Source: Fulvimarina sp. (lineage in GTDB: Bacteria > Pseudomonadota > Alphaproteobacteria > Rhizobiales > Rhizobiaceae). From it: DNA of 44,014 bases. Shown piece after piece: positions 1 to 8,460 of this stretch. Position 1 is the stretch's first letter, and every line of letters begins with the position of its first letter. The notes below the pieces were generated by a model, which saw only the letters and a program-made list of their open reading frames with translations, ran no database searches and was not told where the DNA came from. The stretch spans positions 1-44,014 of the forward strand of contig PACL01000065.1 in NCBI GenBank assembly GCA_002700095.1. Direction: 5' to 3'. The position numbers were made by a program, and so were the translations under genes.

Positions 1-779
1 CGTGCAAGCTCCAGCGCATGAAGATCGTCATGGGCAAGATGATCCGCGACGCCGGACAGCCTTGTGTGGACATCGCCGCCGCCGAGTTCCTCCGCCGCGA
101 CTTCCTCGCCCGTCGCCGCCTTGACGAGCGGCGGGCCGGCCAGAAAGATCGTGCCCTGGTCCTTCACGATGATGGTCTCGTCGCTCATCGCCGGAACGTA
201 AGCGCCGCCAGCGGTGCATGACCCCATGACAACGGCGATCTGGGCGATGCCCTTGGCGCTCATCTGCGCCTGATTGAAGAAGATGCGCCCGAAATGATCG
301 CGGTCGGGAAACACCTCGTCCTGGTTCGGCAAATTCGCGCCACCGGAATCAACGAGATAGACGCAAGGCAGCCGGTTCGCCTCAGCGATCTCCTGGGCGC
401 GAAGGTGCTTCTTGACCGTCAGCGGGAAATAGCTGCCGCCCTTCACCGTCGCGTCATTGGCGAGAACCATGACCTCGCGGCCTTTCACCCGGCCGATGCC
501 GGCGATCGCGCCGGCCGCCGGCACCTCGTCGCCATAAAGTCCATGAGCGGCGAAGAGGCCGATTTCGAGAAAGGGCGAACCGCGGTCGAGAAGCCCCTCC
601 ACCCGGTCGCGCGGCAGAAGCTTGCCCCGCGACAGATGCCGCTCGCGCGCCCGCTCGCCGCCACCCGCCAGCGCCACATCGGCAGCCTCGCGCGCGACAT
701 CGAGTTGCGCCAGCATCACCTCGCGGTTTTCGGCGAAGGCTTCGGAGCGCGGGGAAATCTGGCTCTGAATAGCCGGCAT
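1..779 (-). CDS. mccB: methylcrotonyl-CoA carboxylase beta subunit (carboxyltransferase), 5' part, runs off left edge
   Basis: The reading frame starts at an ATG at 777-779 and stays open to base 1, giving about 259 residues of a protein normally near 535. It begins [20 protein letters not shown] and continues with the acyl-CoA carboxyltransferase pattern: [20 protein letters not shown] near residue 50, [20 protein letters not shown] near 145, and [18 protein letters not shown] near 185, the glycine-rich segment of the biotin carboxyltransferase fold. The subunit moves CO2 from biotin to 3-methylcrotonyl-CoA in leucine breakdown. Its start overlaps the isovaleryl-CoA dehydrogenase stop by one base (TGATG), so the two are probably translationally coupled. 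The [11 protein letters not shown] segment and the ivd neighbour favour MCC over propionyl-CoA or geranyl-CoA carboxylase. Confidence 0.9.
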   Translation of the reverse strand, partial: MPAIQSQISPRSEAFAENREVMLAQLDVAREAADVALAGGGERARERHLSRGKLLPRDRVEGLLDRGSPFLEIGLFAAHGLYGDEVPAAGAIAGIGRVKGREVMVLANDATVKGGSYFPLTVKKHLRAQEIAEANRLPCVYLVDSGGANLPNQDEVFPDRDHFGRIFFNQAQMSAKGIAQIAVVMGSCTAGGAYVPAMSDETIIVKDQGTIFLAGPPLVKAATGEEVAAEELGGGDVHTRLSGVADHLAHDDLHALELA

Positions 780-1942
780 CAAGCTGTCTCCGCGAAGAGC
801 TCGCGGCCGATCAGCATGCGTCGGATCTCACTCGTCCCGGCGCCGATCTCGTAGAGCTTGGCGTCGCGCAAAAGTCGGCCGGTCGGGTAGTCGTTGATGT
901 AGCCGTTGCCGCCGAGCGCCTGAATCGCCTGCAGCGCCATCTGTGTCGCGGCCTCTGCGGCATAGAGGATGCAGCCGGCGGCGTCCTTGCGGCTGACCTC
1001 GCCCCGGTCACAAGCAGCGGCGACGGCATAGACATATGACCGGCAGGCATTGGTGGTGACATACATGTCGGCAAGTTTCGCCTGCATCAGCTGGAACTCG
1101 CCGATCGCCTGGCCGAACTGCTTGCGCTCGTGAACGTAGGGCACCACCACGTCGAGACAGGCGGCCATGATGCCGACCGGCCCCGCCGCCAGCACCACGC
1201 GCTCGTAATCGAGCCCGCTCATCAGCACTTTCACGCCGCCGCCGACCTCGCCCAGGACATTCTCGTAGGGCACCTCGCAATCCTCGAAGACGAGTTCGCA
1301 GGTGTTGGAGCCGCGCATCCCGAGCTTGTCGAGTTTCTGGGCGGTGGAAAAACCAGCCATCCCCTTCTCGATCAGGAAGGCGGTGATGCCGCGCGGGCCG
1401 GCCTGCGGATCGGTCTTGGCGTAGACGACGAGGGTCGAGGCGTCGGGGCCGTTGGTGATCCACATCTTGGTGCCGTTGAGAACGAAGCGGTCGTTCTTCG
1501 GCTCGGCCTTGAGCTTCATCGAGACGACGTCCGAGCCGGCGCCGCTCTCGGACATCGCCAGCGAGCCCACATGTTCGCCGGAAATCAGCTTCGGCAGATA
1601 TTTCCGCTTCTGTTCATCGGTGCCGTTGCGGCGGATCTGGTTGACGCAAAGATTGGAATGGGCGCCGTAGGACAGGCCCACCGAAGCCGAGGCCCGGGAG
1701 ATCTCCTCCACCGCGACGCAATGGGCGACATAGCCGAGCCCCGATCCGCCGAACTCTTCCTCGACCGTGACGCCGAGAAGGCCTAGCTCGCCCATCTCGC
1801 GCCAGAGCTCAGCCGGAAAGTCGTTGCTGGCGTCGATGTCGCCGGCTCGTGGCGCGATCTTCTCCTGCGCGAAGCGATGCACCATGTCGCGCAAGGCCTC
1901 GATGTCCTCACCGAGGGCAAAATTCATCGTCTTGTCGAACAT
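779..1942 (-). CDS. ivd: isovaleryl-CoA dehydrogenase
   Basis: A 387-residue acyl-CoA dehydrogenase, the usual length for bacterial isovaleryl-CoA dehydrogenase. It oxidises isovaleryl-CoA to 3-methylcrotonyl-CoA with FAD and passes electrons to ETF. Visible marks are [19 protein letters not shown] (FAD/substrate loop, about residue 130), MWITNGPDA, the [12 protein letters not shown] segment whose Glu matches the isovaleryl-type catalytic base (about 240), and the C-terminal [19 protein letters not shown] placed the start at 1942 (MFDKTMNF) because GGGAGG lies 6-12 bases upstream; an ATG at 1981 would include leader sequence. It lies 49 bp downstream of a TetR regulator gene and overlaps mccB. 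Gene order and product point to the leucine (liu) pathway. Confidence 0.95.
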   Translation of the reverse strand: MFDKTMNFALGEDIEALRDMVHRFAQEKIAPRAGDIDASNDFPAELWREMGELGLLGVTVEEEFGGSGLGYVAHCVAVEEISRASASVGLSYGAHSNLCVNQIRRNGTDEQKRKYLPKLISGEHVGSLAMSESGAGSDVVSMKLKAEPKNDRFVLNGTKMWITNGPDASTLVVYAKTDPQAGPRGITAFLIEKGMAGFSTAQKLDKLGMRGSNTCELVFEDCEVPYENVLGEVGGGVKVLMSGLDYERVVLAAGPVGIMAACLDVVVPYVHERKQFGQAIGEFQLMQAKLADMYVTTNACRSYVYAVAAACDRGEVSRKDAAGCILYAAEAATQMALQAIQALGGNGYINDYPTGRLLRDAKLYEIGAGTSEIRRMLIGRELFAETA

Positions 1943-1991
1943 TTCTTGCCTCCCACAAGAAACCGCCGGCCACTCCCACAACCGGCGGCGT

Positions 1992-2612
1992 TCACATTGT
2001 CGGCGTCTCCTCCACGCCGAGACTTCGCATGACCATCGTCACGTAGATTTCTGCCACCGCTTCGCGCGACAATCGGCTGCCGTCGCGATACCAGGTGGTC
2101 ACGCCCGTCAGCATCGCGATCAGCCCCATCGCCTGGACCGGCACGTCCGTAATTGCGAAAACACCGAGCCGTTGCCCTGCCTCGAGGATTCGACGCAGGC
2201 GCTCCTCATAGGCGCGCCTGAGTTCCTTCAGGCGAGCAAGCCCGTCCGCTTCCAGGCTTCTCAGTTCCATGTATGCGATGAAGACATCATCCGGCTGCGC
2301 CAGGTGGTAGAGCACGTGAAATCGCACGAACTGGGCGAGCCTTTCCCGAGGGTTGCCCCCCTTCGGGACCGAGGCATCGAGTGCGACGAGAAGCGCACGC
2401 ATATGCCCTTCCATCAGATGCACCAAAAGCGCCTGCTTGCTTCCGAAGTGGTTGTAGATGCCGCCTTGGCGGATCCCGACCCGCTCGGCAATCTCGCGCA
2501 TGGAAACAGCCGGATAGCCTCGCTCGGCGAACAGGCTGAGCGCGGCACGCTCGATCGCCTGTTTCGTGCTGGCCTTGGGTTGGCCGGAAATGATCGCCTC
2601 GCTCTTCAGCAT
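1992..2612 (-). CDS. TetR family regulator, probable controller of the leucine-degradation operon
   Basis: A 206-residue TetR-type repressor. The N-terminal helix-turn-helix is clear: [20 protein letters not shown] followed by [21 protein letters not shown] and [11 protein letters not shown] at about residues 15-65. The rest is a helical ligand domain with no diagnostic motif. I prefer the ATG at 2612 (MLKSEAI) over the one at 2639 because an imperfect palindrome at 2629-2642 would otherwise lie inside the gene, and GGAAGAG precedes 2612. It is the first gene of a run with ivd and mccB on the same strand, so it probably represses its own operon and responds to an acyl-CoA of the pathway, as LiuQ-type TetR proteins do in other proteobacteria. 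The TetR family is sure; the LiuQ link is inferred from context. Confidence 0.85.
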   Translation of the reverse strand: MLKSEAIISGQPKASTKQAIERAALSLFAERGYPAVSMREIAERVGIRQGGIYNHFGSKQALLVHLMEGHMRALLVALDASVPKGGNPRERLAQFVRFHVLYHLAQPDDVFIAYMELRSLEADGLARLKELRRAYEERLRRILEAGQRLGVFAITDVPVQAMGLIAMLTGVTTWYRDGSRLSREAVAEIYVTMVMRSLGVEETPTM

Positions 2613-2628
2613 GCACTCTTCCACTGCA

Positions 2629-2642
2629 TGAACGATCATTCA
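2629..2642. promoter_or_regulatory. candidate TetR operator
   Basis: TGAACGATCATTCA is an inverted repeat (TGAA n GATC n TTCA, with one mismatched pair). It sits 17 bases before the chosen start of the tetR-ivd-mccB run, where an autorepressor would bind. Binding is inferred from symmetry and position. Confidence 0.5.
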
Positions 2643-3270
2643 TTAGCGCAGAGTTTCTTCCGATGCAATCTCGCAGCGAGAGCGCCCAGGGCGATCGCCG
2701 TCTACCGCTCGCCGTTATGCGGCGAACGGTAGATTTCAGAGCGACCTGATCGCGGGGCGAGATCGTCCGGAATCGTCCGGCGAGAATGGAATCGGGAGGT
2801 CCCAGCGCCACGTGTTCCCGCTGCATCACGGCTATGCCCGACGCTGAGCGAACTCTGTCGGCTGGGCGAACCGGCCGGAGAAGACGGACCGGATTAAAAA
2901 TGATCTGTGATCGCCACTTCGCGGTGAACGTGCGTGGTCCAATCTGGGAGGCGGCGTCGTCTGGCCGAGCGACCGCTTCGAAGCTGCCGCCAGCTGCGCT
3001 CGAGCGTCCAGCTTGGGCGCAGAACGGAAATTTTTCCCGATGTGGTCAAGGGACCGAAAGAAGACCTCGGCTTCCGAGTTTCAGTGGCAGATAGCTGCCC
3101 TTCGGGTTTCGACCCATGCGAACTGTCTGGCGCGACTTACCCCCGATCGCGTGTTCCCACCTGAGCCAAAGGGACCCTGCTCGTCTCAAATTTTCGATCG
3201 GGACGAAATATGCGCCGTTCATCGGCGTCTTTCGTTCGCCAATCGCGGCGGAACCCAAGGACACCGAGCC
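2643..3270. other. gene-free stretch with one strong hairpin
   Basis: I see no credible gene here. Both strands carry only short frames without ribosome-binding sites or family motifs. The one clear structure is the hairpin at 2701-2733. The rest is probably decayed sequence at the left border of the degraded block. A long plus-strand frame that begins at 3013 and runs into the anti-sigma factor is not a gene upstream of 3481. Confidence 0.5.
2701..2733. terminator. 14-bp-arm hairpin, terminator-like or operator
   Basis: The arms TCTACCGCTCGCCG (2701-2714) and CGGCGAACGGTAGA (2720-2733) pair with one C-A mismatch around a five-base loop TTATG. TTTC follows on the plus strand, which is a weak U-tract. 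It could end transcription into the leucine region or serve as a protein-binding palindrome. Nothing decides between these. Confidence 0.45.
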
Positions 3271-3312
3271 ATGAAGACCCTCCTCGCAGCCATCGCCATC
3301 CTCGCCGCCGGG
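3271..3312 (+). pseudogene. 5' stub of an exported protein (signal-peptide start only)
   Basis: An ATG at 3271 with AAGGA upstream starts a typical signal peptide, MKTLLAAIAILAAG. At about 3312 the sequence switches abruptly to the reading frame of an ECF sigma factor C-terminus. The rest of the exported protein is gone. The stub happens to be in frame with the anti-sigma factor at 3481, so an automatic caller could predict one long chimeric gene from 3271 to 4290. I read it as a deletion scar. Confidence 0.55.
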
Positions 3313-3313
3313 A

Positions 3314-3484
3314 CACCGCACTGTCCTCCTGCTCGTCGGCGTCGAGGACATGAGCTACGACGAGGCCGCGCGGGTGATCGGCTTGCCTGTCGGCACGGTC
3401 ATGTCGCGCCTGTCGCGGGCGCGCGAGAGGTTGCGGAGCTTCCTGGAGACCGGGACGCGTTCGCCCTTGAGGAGAATCAAATGA
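3314..3484 (+). pseudogene. ECF sigma factor, C-terminal fragment (region 4 only)
   Basis: Reading from 3314 gives 56 residues that match the end of an RpoE-type ECF sigma factor: HRTVLLLVGVEDMSYDEAAR, then VIGLPVGTVMSRLSRARERL, the region 4.2 helix-turn-helix. The stop at 3482-3484 overlaps the anti-sigma start as ATGA, the normal arrangement for a sigma/anti-sigma pair. Region 2 and the start codon are absent and the fragment begins right after a foreign signal-peptide stub, so about 110 residues were lost in a deletion. The product cannot bind the -10 element, so this is a dead gene. Confidence 0.85.
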
Positions 3485-4290
3485 GTGGCAGGGACACGCC
3501 CATCGGCGAGGACGACCTGCAAGCCTATGTGGATGGACGGCTGCCCGCCGAGCGCCAGCCCAAGGTCGAAGCTTATCTCGCCGAGCGACCGGACACCGCC
3601 GCGGCTCTGGAGCGCGACCGCGAGATCGCCGAGGGGCTGCGCCAGCGGCTGGCCTTCAAGGCGGATGAGCCAATCCCCGCGCGGCTGCGCATCGCGAACA
3701 TCCGCGAGGCCCGGCGCGGCCGCTTCGTAGCCACCCGCCTGCGGATCGCGGTCGTCATGGGCTGGGTGATCCTCGGCAGCACGGTCGGGTGGGGGGCGAA
3801 CGACGTACTGCGCGCGCCGGTGCTGCCGACAAGCGTGGCCGTCATGGCCGACGAGGCGATCGCGGCGCATCGCACTTTCGTGGTCGAGGTGGTTCATCCC
3901 GTCGAAGTGCGCGCCGACGAAAAGGCGCATCTCCTGCAATGGCTGTCGAAGCGACTGGGAACACGGCTGTCGGCCCCGGACCTGACGGCGCTCGGCTATC
4001 GGCTGATGGGCGGGCGGCTCCTGCCGGCGGGCGCGGGTCCCGCTGCGATGCTGATGTATGACGACGACCGGGGCACGCGGCTGACGCTATTCATCAAGAC
4101 CGACGAGAAGGACGAGACGTCGTTCCAGTTCGTCGAGGAGGACGGCGTCTCCGCCCTCTTCTGGCGCGACGCGGCCCTCGGCTACGTCGTGTCGGCGCAG
4201 GCCTCGCGGGAGCGGCTGATGCAGGCAGCGACGACCGTCTACGAAAGCCTGAACCGACCGGTGCCGAGCCCGTCCGGCCGTACGCTGTGA
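3481..4290 (+). CDS. anti-sigma factor, membrane anchored, orphaned
   Basis: A 269-residue protein with an N-terminal zinc-finger-like anti-sigma segment (DDLQAYVDGRLPAERQPKVE, residues 11-30, the usual D-x2-L-x-A-Y-x-D-G-x-L pattern) and one membrane helix at about residues 87-105. A periplasmic part follows and ends in YVVSAQASRERLMQAATTVY. Such RsiW/ChrR-like proteins hold an ECF sigma factor inactive at the membrane. The ATG overlaps the stop of the sigma fragment. Because the sigma gene is reduced to a stub, this protein probably has no local partner. The gene itself shows no lesion, so the sigma loss may be recent or the protein may act on another sigma factor. Confidence 0.85.
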   Translation: MSGRDTPIGEDDLQAYVDGRLPAERQPKVEAYLAERPDTAAALERDREIAEGLRQRLAFKADEPIPARLRIANIREARRGRFVATRLRIAVVMGWVILGSTVGWGANDVLRAPVLPTSVAVMADEAIAAHRTFVVEVVHPVEVRADEKAHLLQWLSKRLGTRLSAPDLTALGYRLMGGRLLPAGAGPAAMLMYDDDRGTRLTLFIKTDEKDETSFQFVEEDGVSALFWRDAALGYVVSAQASRERLMQAATTVYESLNRPVPSPSGRTL

Positions 4291-4555
4291 CGCCCGACCA
4301 GCATCCATCGGGTCGTGCCCGGGCGTGAGCACGAGACGAAGCACCCCGACAGTGTGAATGGGGGCGATCGGCAGGAACGTGCCGAGCGTCAGCACCGCGA
4401 CGGGTATCCGCTGGGCGGGGACGTGTAGCCCCCATGACCGATGGTGAAAGCCAGGCCATCGCGCAGGCTCTCGAAAATAAAAATCACCACCATGGGAATG
4501 AACGGGATCGGCCGACGTCTTCTCTTCGACCCATGCTTCGAGGACCCTCCGATCC
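4291..4555. other. intergenic, possible remnant of a membrane protein on the minus strand
   Basis: The minus strand here reads IPMVVIFIFESLRDGLAFTI and, after a shift of frame, RIPVAVLTLGTFLPIAPIHT. Both look like membrane-helix sequence but lie in different frames, as in a frameshifted remnant. I cannot name a family, and chance hydrophobic translation is possible. Confidence 0.2.
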
Positions 4556-4957
4556 ATGTTGAAGATGCTCTTCCTTTCCCTTGCCTGCGCCGGGGTGTCG
4601 CTCTCCCGGGCCGAGGCGCGAGAGGCGCCCGCCCACCGGCACTCGGCGATGGCGCCGGCCACATCCCTCGGTTCGAATTATGCCGAAGCCGTCGCCGAGG
4701 CGATGGAGACGATGCATGCCGGCATGATGTCCGCCCCGGTGACGGGCGCTCCCGAACACGACTTCCTGTCGCAGATGATCCCGCATCATCAGGGCGCGGT
4801 CGACATGGCGAAGGCCGTGCTCGGCTCGAGCGAGGATCCCGCGATCCGCAACCTCGCCCAATCCATCATCACCGAGCAGACCTACGAGATCGCCCTCATG
4901 CGCTCGATGCTCGCCGCATCCGCCGACAAGGCCGCACCCGCCCCGGAGACACCATGA
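4556..4957 (+). CDS. DUF305 (CopM-type) periplasmic protein
   Basis: A 133-residue protein with a signal peptide (MLKMLFLSLACAGVSLSRAEA) and the DUF305 core: NYAEAVAEAMETMHAGMM, then DFLSQMIPHHQGAVDMAKAV at about residues 78-97, then IRNLAQSIITEQTYEIALM. The PHHQGAVDMA motif is diagnostic of the family, and its His and Met residues suit metal binding; some members bind copper. GAGGA lies about 10 bases before the start. The stop overlaps the next start as ATGA, so it was once co-transcribed with the beta-propeller gene now truncated at 5205. DUF305 genes often sit with metal-stress genes, which fits an ECF/anti-sigma system next door. Confidence 0.88.
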   Translation: MLKMLFLSLACAGVSLSRAEAREAPAHRHSAMAPATSLGSNYAEAVAEAMETMHAGMMSAPVTGAPEHDFLSQMIPHHQGAVDMAKAVLGSSEDPAIRNLAQSIITEQTYEIALMRSMLAASADKAAPAPETP

Positions 4958-5297
4958 CCCGCACCGCCATCCTCGCTGCCGCGCTGCTCGTTTCGACCTC
5001 GGCCTTCGCGCTGCCGGCCGCCTCCGACCGCGTCTACACCGCCGACCAGAATTCGAACACGGTCTCGGTCATCGACCCCGTTGCGAACAAGCTGCTCGGC
5101 CAGATCCGGCTCGGCAATCCGCGTCCGGACGTTCTGAGCCCGCTCTACAAAGGCGAGGTCAACGTGCACGGGCTCGGCTTCTCACCGGATCACACGACGC
5201 TCGCGTATCGCTGCGGCTTTGCCGATCACAGCCACTTCACTCGCGTCTTTTCGTGTGAGGTCGGCATGACGCCCGGCACTGGAGGCGGGAGCGATGA
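4954..5297 (+). pseudogene. YVTN beta-propeller protein 5' part joined to an AraC regulator 3' part
   Basis: The frame starts with a signal peptide (MTRTAILAAALLVSTSAFAL), then VYTADQNSNTVSVIDPVANK and VNVHGLGFSPDHTTLA, the first blades of a YVTN/cytochrome-D1-like propeller. At about 5205 it turns without a break into RCGFADHSHFTRVFSCEVGM TPG, the last helix of an AraC DNA-binding domain. The two halves belong to unrelated families, so a deletion fused them. The AraC part has a further one-base loss near 5279: the next frame reads WRRER-stop at 5280-5297, a normal AraC ending. The shifted frame instead runs to 5364. About 300 residues of propeller and the first 250 or so of the regulator are missing. 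Confidence 0.85.
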
Positions 5298-5335
5298 GGC
5301 CGACGCAAGGTGGTGGTCAGGCTACCGGCGAGTGC

Positions 5336-6293
5336 ATGGCGTCACGCCTCGATCTGCCGGATAGGCGGCCCCTGTCGACCGCCTCGCTGAAGACCGCGCA
5401 GGTGAGCGTCACGCGTCTCTCGGCGCCGCCCGCCGCGGCAGGCCGAGCCAAGACCGTCGCTCGCATTCCACCCGAGCGGAGCTGGATCGTCAGCCAGCCT
5501 ATCAACCGGCTGAGGCGCGATGATATCTGCAAGCTCGGCACCCTCAGGCTCGCCCAACAGCATCTGGCTCGGCGAGACGAGTTGCAGCCAGACTGAAGCG
5601 GCGCCGCAGCCTCGTGCGTCGCACGACCATGACTGTCTGCACTATCATATCAAGGAACTCGCGCTGCGGGAGATCGCAGGAACCGAGGACTTCCCCGTCC
5701 TCGATGGCCTCGCCGCCGATCGGCCGGAGGTGGACCCGACCGCCGCGGCCATCGGCGGTTCGCTGCTGCCGGCCTTTGCCAATCCGGAGGCAGTGAGCCA
5801 GGCATTCGTCGATCACATCCTCATCGCCTTCTGCGCTCATCTCCTGGCGCACTATGCGACGAAGCCGGGGGTCGCGGCAGGAGATCGGGGCGAAATTTCG
5901 GGCTGGCAGGTAAGACAGGCCATCGAGCAGCTTTCGGCCGATCTCGCCCGCGACGTCTCGCTCGCCGAGGTGGCGGCGGTGTGCGGCATGCCGATCGCGA
6001 CATTCACGCGGGGCTTTCGCCGCACGGTCGGCATTTCGCCCTACCGATGGCCCCAGCGCCATCGCCTCGAGACGGCGAGGCAGATGCTGGCGGAGACGAA
6101 CCGGCCGATCGCAGCGGTCGCGTCCGAATGCGGCTTCGCCGACCAGAGCCACTTCACCCACGCCTTCCGGTCGGCCTTCGGAACGACGCCGCTTCGCCAC
6201 CGGCTGGACGCCGCATCGACAGTCAAGGCAGGGACGGGAGAAGCCGAAACACCGTCGCGATCAGAAGGTCCGAGCCGGCGGCCTTCTCGATGA
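5336..6293 (+). pseudogene. AraC family regulator, frameshifted in its N-terminal domain
   Basis: The C-terminal half is a complete AraC domain: SLAEVAAVCGMPIATFTRGF, then RRTVGISPYRWPQRHRLETA and IAAVASECGFADQSHFTHAF. The ligand-side half is spread over two frames. From an ATG at 5336 one frame gives LKTAQVSVTRLSAP and IPPERSWIVSQPINRL and stops at 5596; the rest (HDHDCLHYHIKELALREIAG, then GGSLLPAFANPEAVSQAFVD) lies in a second frame open from 5520. The order matches the common AraC architecture with 'LLPAF..PE..S..FVDH' before the DNA-binding part, so about one frameshift and perhaps a small deletion occurred near 5580-5630. Its 3' end overlaps the convergent receiver gene by 71 bp. A shortened product from an internal start could still bind DNA. 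Confidence 0.7.
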
Positions 6294-6615
6294 ATGCTGC
6301 GACGTTCAAGCCGGCAAAACCGCGCGGAATGTCTTGGCCAACGACGCCGCTACTGACGACGACCGGAAACGTCCATCCCCGTCGCCGCACTTCCTTGACG
6401 AGCTGAAGCCCGCTCATCGCAGTCATCTTGTAGTCCGTCACCAGACAGCTGGTCGAAGGCGCCCGGACGAAGCCGAGAAAGGCGGCGGCGCGATCGAAGC
6501 CCTGGACCTCGTAGTCGCCCCGGCTGCGAATTGCCGCAGAGACCGCGGCGAGGATGCCGACCTCGTCGTCGACGAGGCAGATCAGCGGCCTTCCGGCGGG
6601 TTCCTCGCCGCCCAT
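6223..6615 (-). CDS. single-domain response regulator (receiver only)
   Basis: A 130-residue receiver domain without an output domain. ICLVDDEVG carries the acidic pair, LVTDYKM holds the phospho-acceptor Asp (about residue 61), VVVSSG supplies the Ser/Thr switch and FIEKAAGS the conserved Lys. It starts at 6615 and overlaps by one base (TGATG) the stop of the FixJ-type gene upstream, so both come from one transcript. Single receivers of this kind usually act as phosphate shuttles or sinks for a hybrid histidine kinase; no kinase is present in the window. No lesion is visible. Confidence 0.85.
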   Translation of the reverse strand: MGGEEPAGRPLICLVDDEVGILAAVSAAIRSRGDYEVQGFDRAAAFLGFVRAPSTSCLVTDYKMTAMSGLQLVKEVRRRGWTFPVVVSSGVVGQDIPRGFAGLNVAAFIEKAAGSDLLIATVFRLLPSLP

Positions 6616-7340
6616 CAGTTCGACGTCCGCCGAGGCAGCATGTTCGGCTCGAACGCCTCTCGCAGATCGCTGCCCTTCGTCCCGTAGCGCCCGGTCGCGG
6701 CACGCACGTCCAGAAGTTCGGCCATCAGGACGAGATCGGGCAGCGACTGCGCTCGCATCTTGCGCATGACGTTGCCGCTTTGGATCTTCACGGTGATCTC
6801 GGAAAGGCCAAGTTGCCCGGCGATCTGCTTGTTCATCAGGCCGGCGGCGACATACCCCAACACCTCGCGTTCCCGCGGCGACAGCGTGCCGAACCCATCG
6901 CGCACCTCCCGCTCGAAGGAGCGGCCCTGGCGGCGCCGGCGATCGATGTCGAGCGCTTCGGCGACTCCGCCGAGCACGGCCTAGGCCCGCAGCGGCTTCG
7001 ACAGGAAGTCGATCGCGCCGGCCTTCATGCCGCGCACGCTCATCGGGATCGTGCCCGCGCCGGTCAAAAGCACGACGGGAATGGCGACCCGGCGCTCAGT
7101 GAGCGAACGTTGAAAGTCGAGCCCGCTGCTGCAGCGAAGATGGATGTCGAGAAGCAGACAGCACGGCCGCTCCGGCAGGCCCGTCTCGGCGAAGCCCTCG
7201 ACGCCGGACCGGCCGCAGACCTGGCATCCGACCGCCCGCAAGAGCGACCCGAGAGCGGTCAGGACATCCGCGTCGTCATCGATGACGAAGACCAAACCCT
7301 CTTTCAGGGCCTCGGTCTCGGCTTTTCTTCGCTCGTCCAT
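6615..7340 (-). pseudogene. FixJ/NarL-type response regulator interrupted by an amber codon
   Basis: One continuous frame encodes a receiver (EGLVFVIDDDADVLTALGSL, LLLDIHL with the phospho-acceptor, VVLLTGAG, DFLSKPLRA) and a LuxR-type helix-turn-helix output (LSPREREVLGYVAAGLMNKQ, IAGQLGLSEITVKIQSGNVM). A TAG at 6981-6983 sits exactly in the linker, between KPLRA and AVLGGVAEAL; a CAG-to-TAG change would explain it. The usual VKxHRGNVM of the recognition helix reads VKIQSGNVM here, which is a second oddity. Two half-proteins could be made (a GTG at 6975-6977 could start the second), but a lost regulator is simpler. I chose the start at 7340 (MDERRKAE) for its GGAG 10 bases upstream. Confidence 0.8.
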
Positions 7341-7697
7341 GGACACGCTCCGCAGTGACGGTCTGCCGGCGACGCTGGCAGATCCCGTCCTCTTCTGGGT
7401 CGCAGCGTCTTCGGGCTTTTGAAGAGCCAGCTTGGCGACGTTCTGGCCGGCTGTCTTGTCTGCCATGATCAATGCTGGAACGTTTTGATGACCGGGATCG
7501 GATGCGCACCGCGAGCACCAGACGATCCGAGGCAACGGGAGGCATGAAGTCCCCTTGAAGAGGCGCAAAGGCGCAAGGCAGCCACCTCACGTCGACACGC
7601 GCTGCACCGGCGATCGGCACTAACCCCTGCGTATAATTGGGCTGGCCGGCCGACCAGCCTATCCCTTCCGAAGCCTTCATCGGAAAGGATATTCCTG
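7341..7697. other. intergenic between divergent genes, with two hairpins before the plus-strand gene
   Basis: No gene seen. Two inverted repeats lie just upstream of the start at 7698: GGCTGG/CCAGCC (7640-7645 and 7654-7659) and TTCCGA/TCGGAA (7666-7671 and 7680-7685). The second covers the edge of the AAAGGA ribosome-binding site at 7684-7689, so folding could limit translation. The sequence TATAATT at 7632-7638 resembles a -10 box. Confidence 0.4.
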
Positions 7698-7997
7698 ATG
7701 ACATCTGCCATCGCCCCGCATTGGTCCCCACGTGCCCGAACGGGAATGAGTGGGTCGCCGGATCTGCCTCCCGACGTTCTTCAAACCCTGGTCGCGGAAG
7801 TCAGGCGACACATTCCCGACTGCGAGGCCTCCGCGCTCAGATCGCTCGATCGCCTCACCTCCTTCGTCGTCACCACGTCCCACGAGGCCGGCAGGCCGGA
7901 CCGCCAGGCGGATGGCATCGGAACCATCGCCGGAGAGGAGGCCAATCTGGGGGCGCTCCGAAACGAGTTGGATGGCACGACCGATGACCAGCTTTGA
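7698..7997 (+). CDS. small hypothetical protein
   Basis: A 99-residue frame of unknown family. The centre reads LPPDVLQTLVAEVRRHIPDC and SALRSLDRLTSFVVTTSHEA, an amphipathic helical stretch; the ends are polar and probably unstructured. No signal peptide or membrane helix is seen. AAAGGA is well placed before the ATG at 7698; an internal ATG at 7746 is an alternative. The gene overlaps the start of the DoxX gene, so it is likely the first gene of a small operon with DoxX and the MFS exporter. A real gene is likely from its position; its function is unknown. Confidence 0.5.
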   Translation: MTSAIAPHWSPRARTGMSGSPDLPPDVLQTLVAEVRRHIPDCEASALRSLDRLTSFVVTTSHEAGRPDRQADGIGTIAGEEANLGALRNELDGTTDDQL

Positions 7998-8460
7998 CCG
8001 TCCCGCCGAAAGCCGGCTGATCACCGGCCTCGTAGCCTCGCCGGCCGTCCGCTGGATCGCCCTTCTCGGCCTTTGCGCCGCCTATCTCCAGGGCGCCCTG
8101 ACCAAGGCCTTCGACTTTCCCGCCGCCATCGCCGAGATGCAGCATTTCGGCCTCGCCCCGGCCGCCCCCTTCGCGGTTCTCGTCATCGGTTTCGAGCTTT
8201 GCGCCTCGGCCCTGATCCTTTCCGGCTTCTATCGCTGGCTCGGTGCGCTGGCGCTCGCCGGCTTCACGCTCGCGGCGACCTTCGTCGCCCTGCGCTTCTG
8301 GGAGATGGCACCCCCGGGCCGCACCATGGCCGCCAACGCCTTCTTCGAGCATCTCGGCCTTGCCGGCGGGTTTCTCCTCGTCGCCTGGTCGGATTTGGCA
8401 TCGCGGCGAGACAGCTTGCGCCAAGCCACGTTGGGCACAGACAGGGACGACGGACGATGA
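7984..8460 (+). CDS. DoxX-family membrane protein
   Basis: A 158-residue integral membrane protein with four helices, roughly at residues 20-40, 55-78, 82-102 and 115-135. The pattern ALLGLCAAYLQGALTKAFDF, GFELCASALILSGFYRWLGA and ATFVALRFWEMAPPGR fits the DoxX/SURF4-like family, whose members are linked to thiol and oxidative-stress chemistry. The ATG at 7984 has no strong ribosome-binding site; 7972 is an in-frame alternative. Translation may depend on the overlapping upstream frame. The stop overlaps the MFS start as ATGA. The frame has no lesion, unlike the gene after it. Confidence 0.8.
   Translation: MTSFDRPAESRLITGLVASPAVRWIALLGLCAAYLQGALTKAFDFPAAIAEMQHFGLAPAAPFAVLVIGFELCASALILSGFYRWLGALALAGFTLAATFVALRFWEMAPPGRTMAANAFFEHLGLAGGFLLVAWSDLASRRDSLRQATLGTDRDDGR

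Noticed and set aside
3013..3480. Open frame that would extend the anti-sigma factor upstream to 3013 or 3271
   Set aside because: The upstream part has no family resemblance, overlaps the sigma remnant in another frame, and the ATGA overlap at 3481 gives the natural start.
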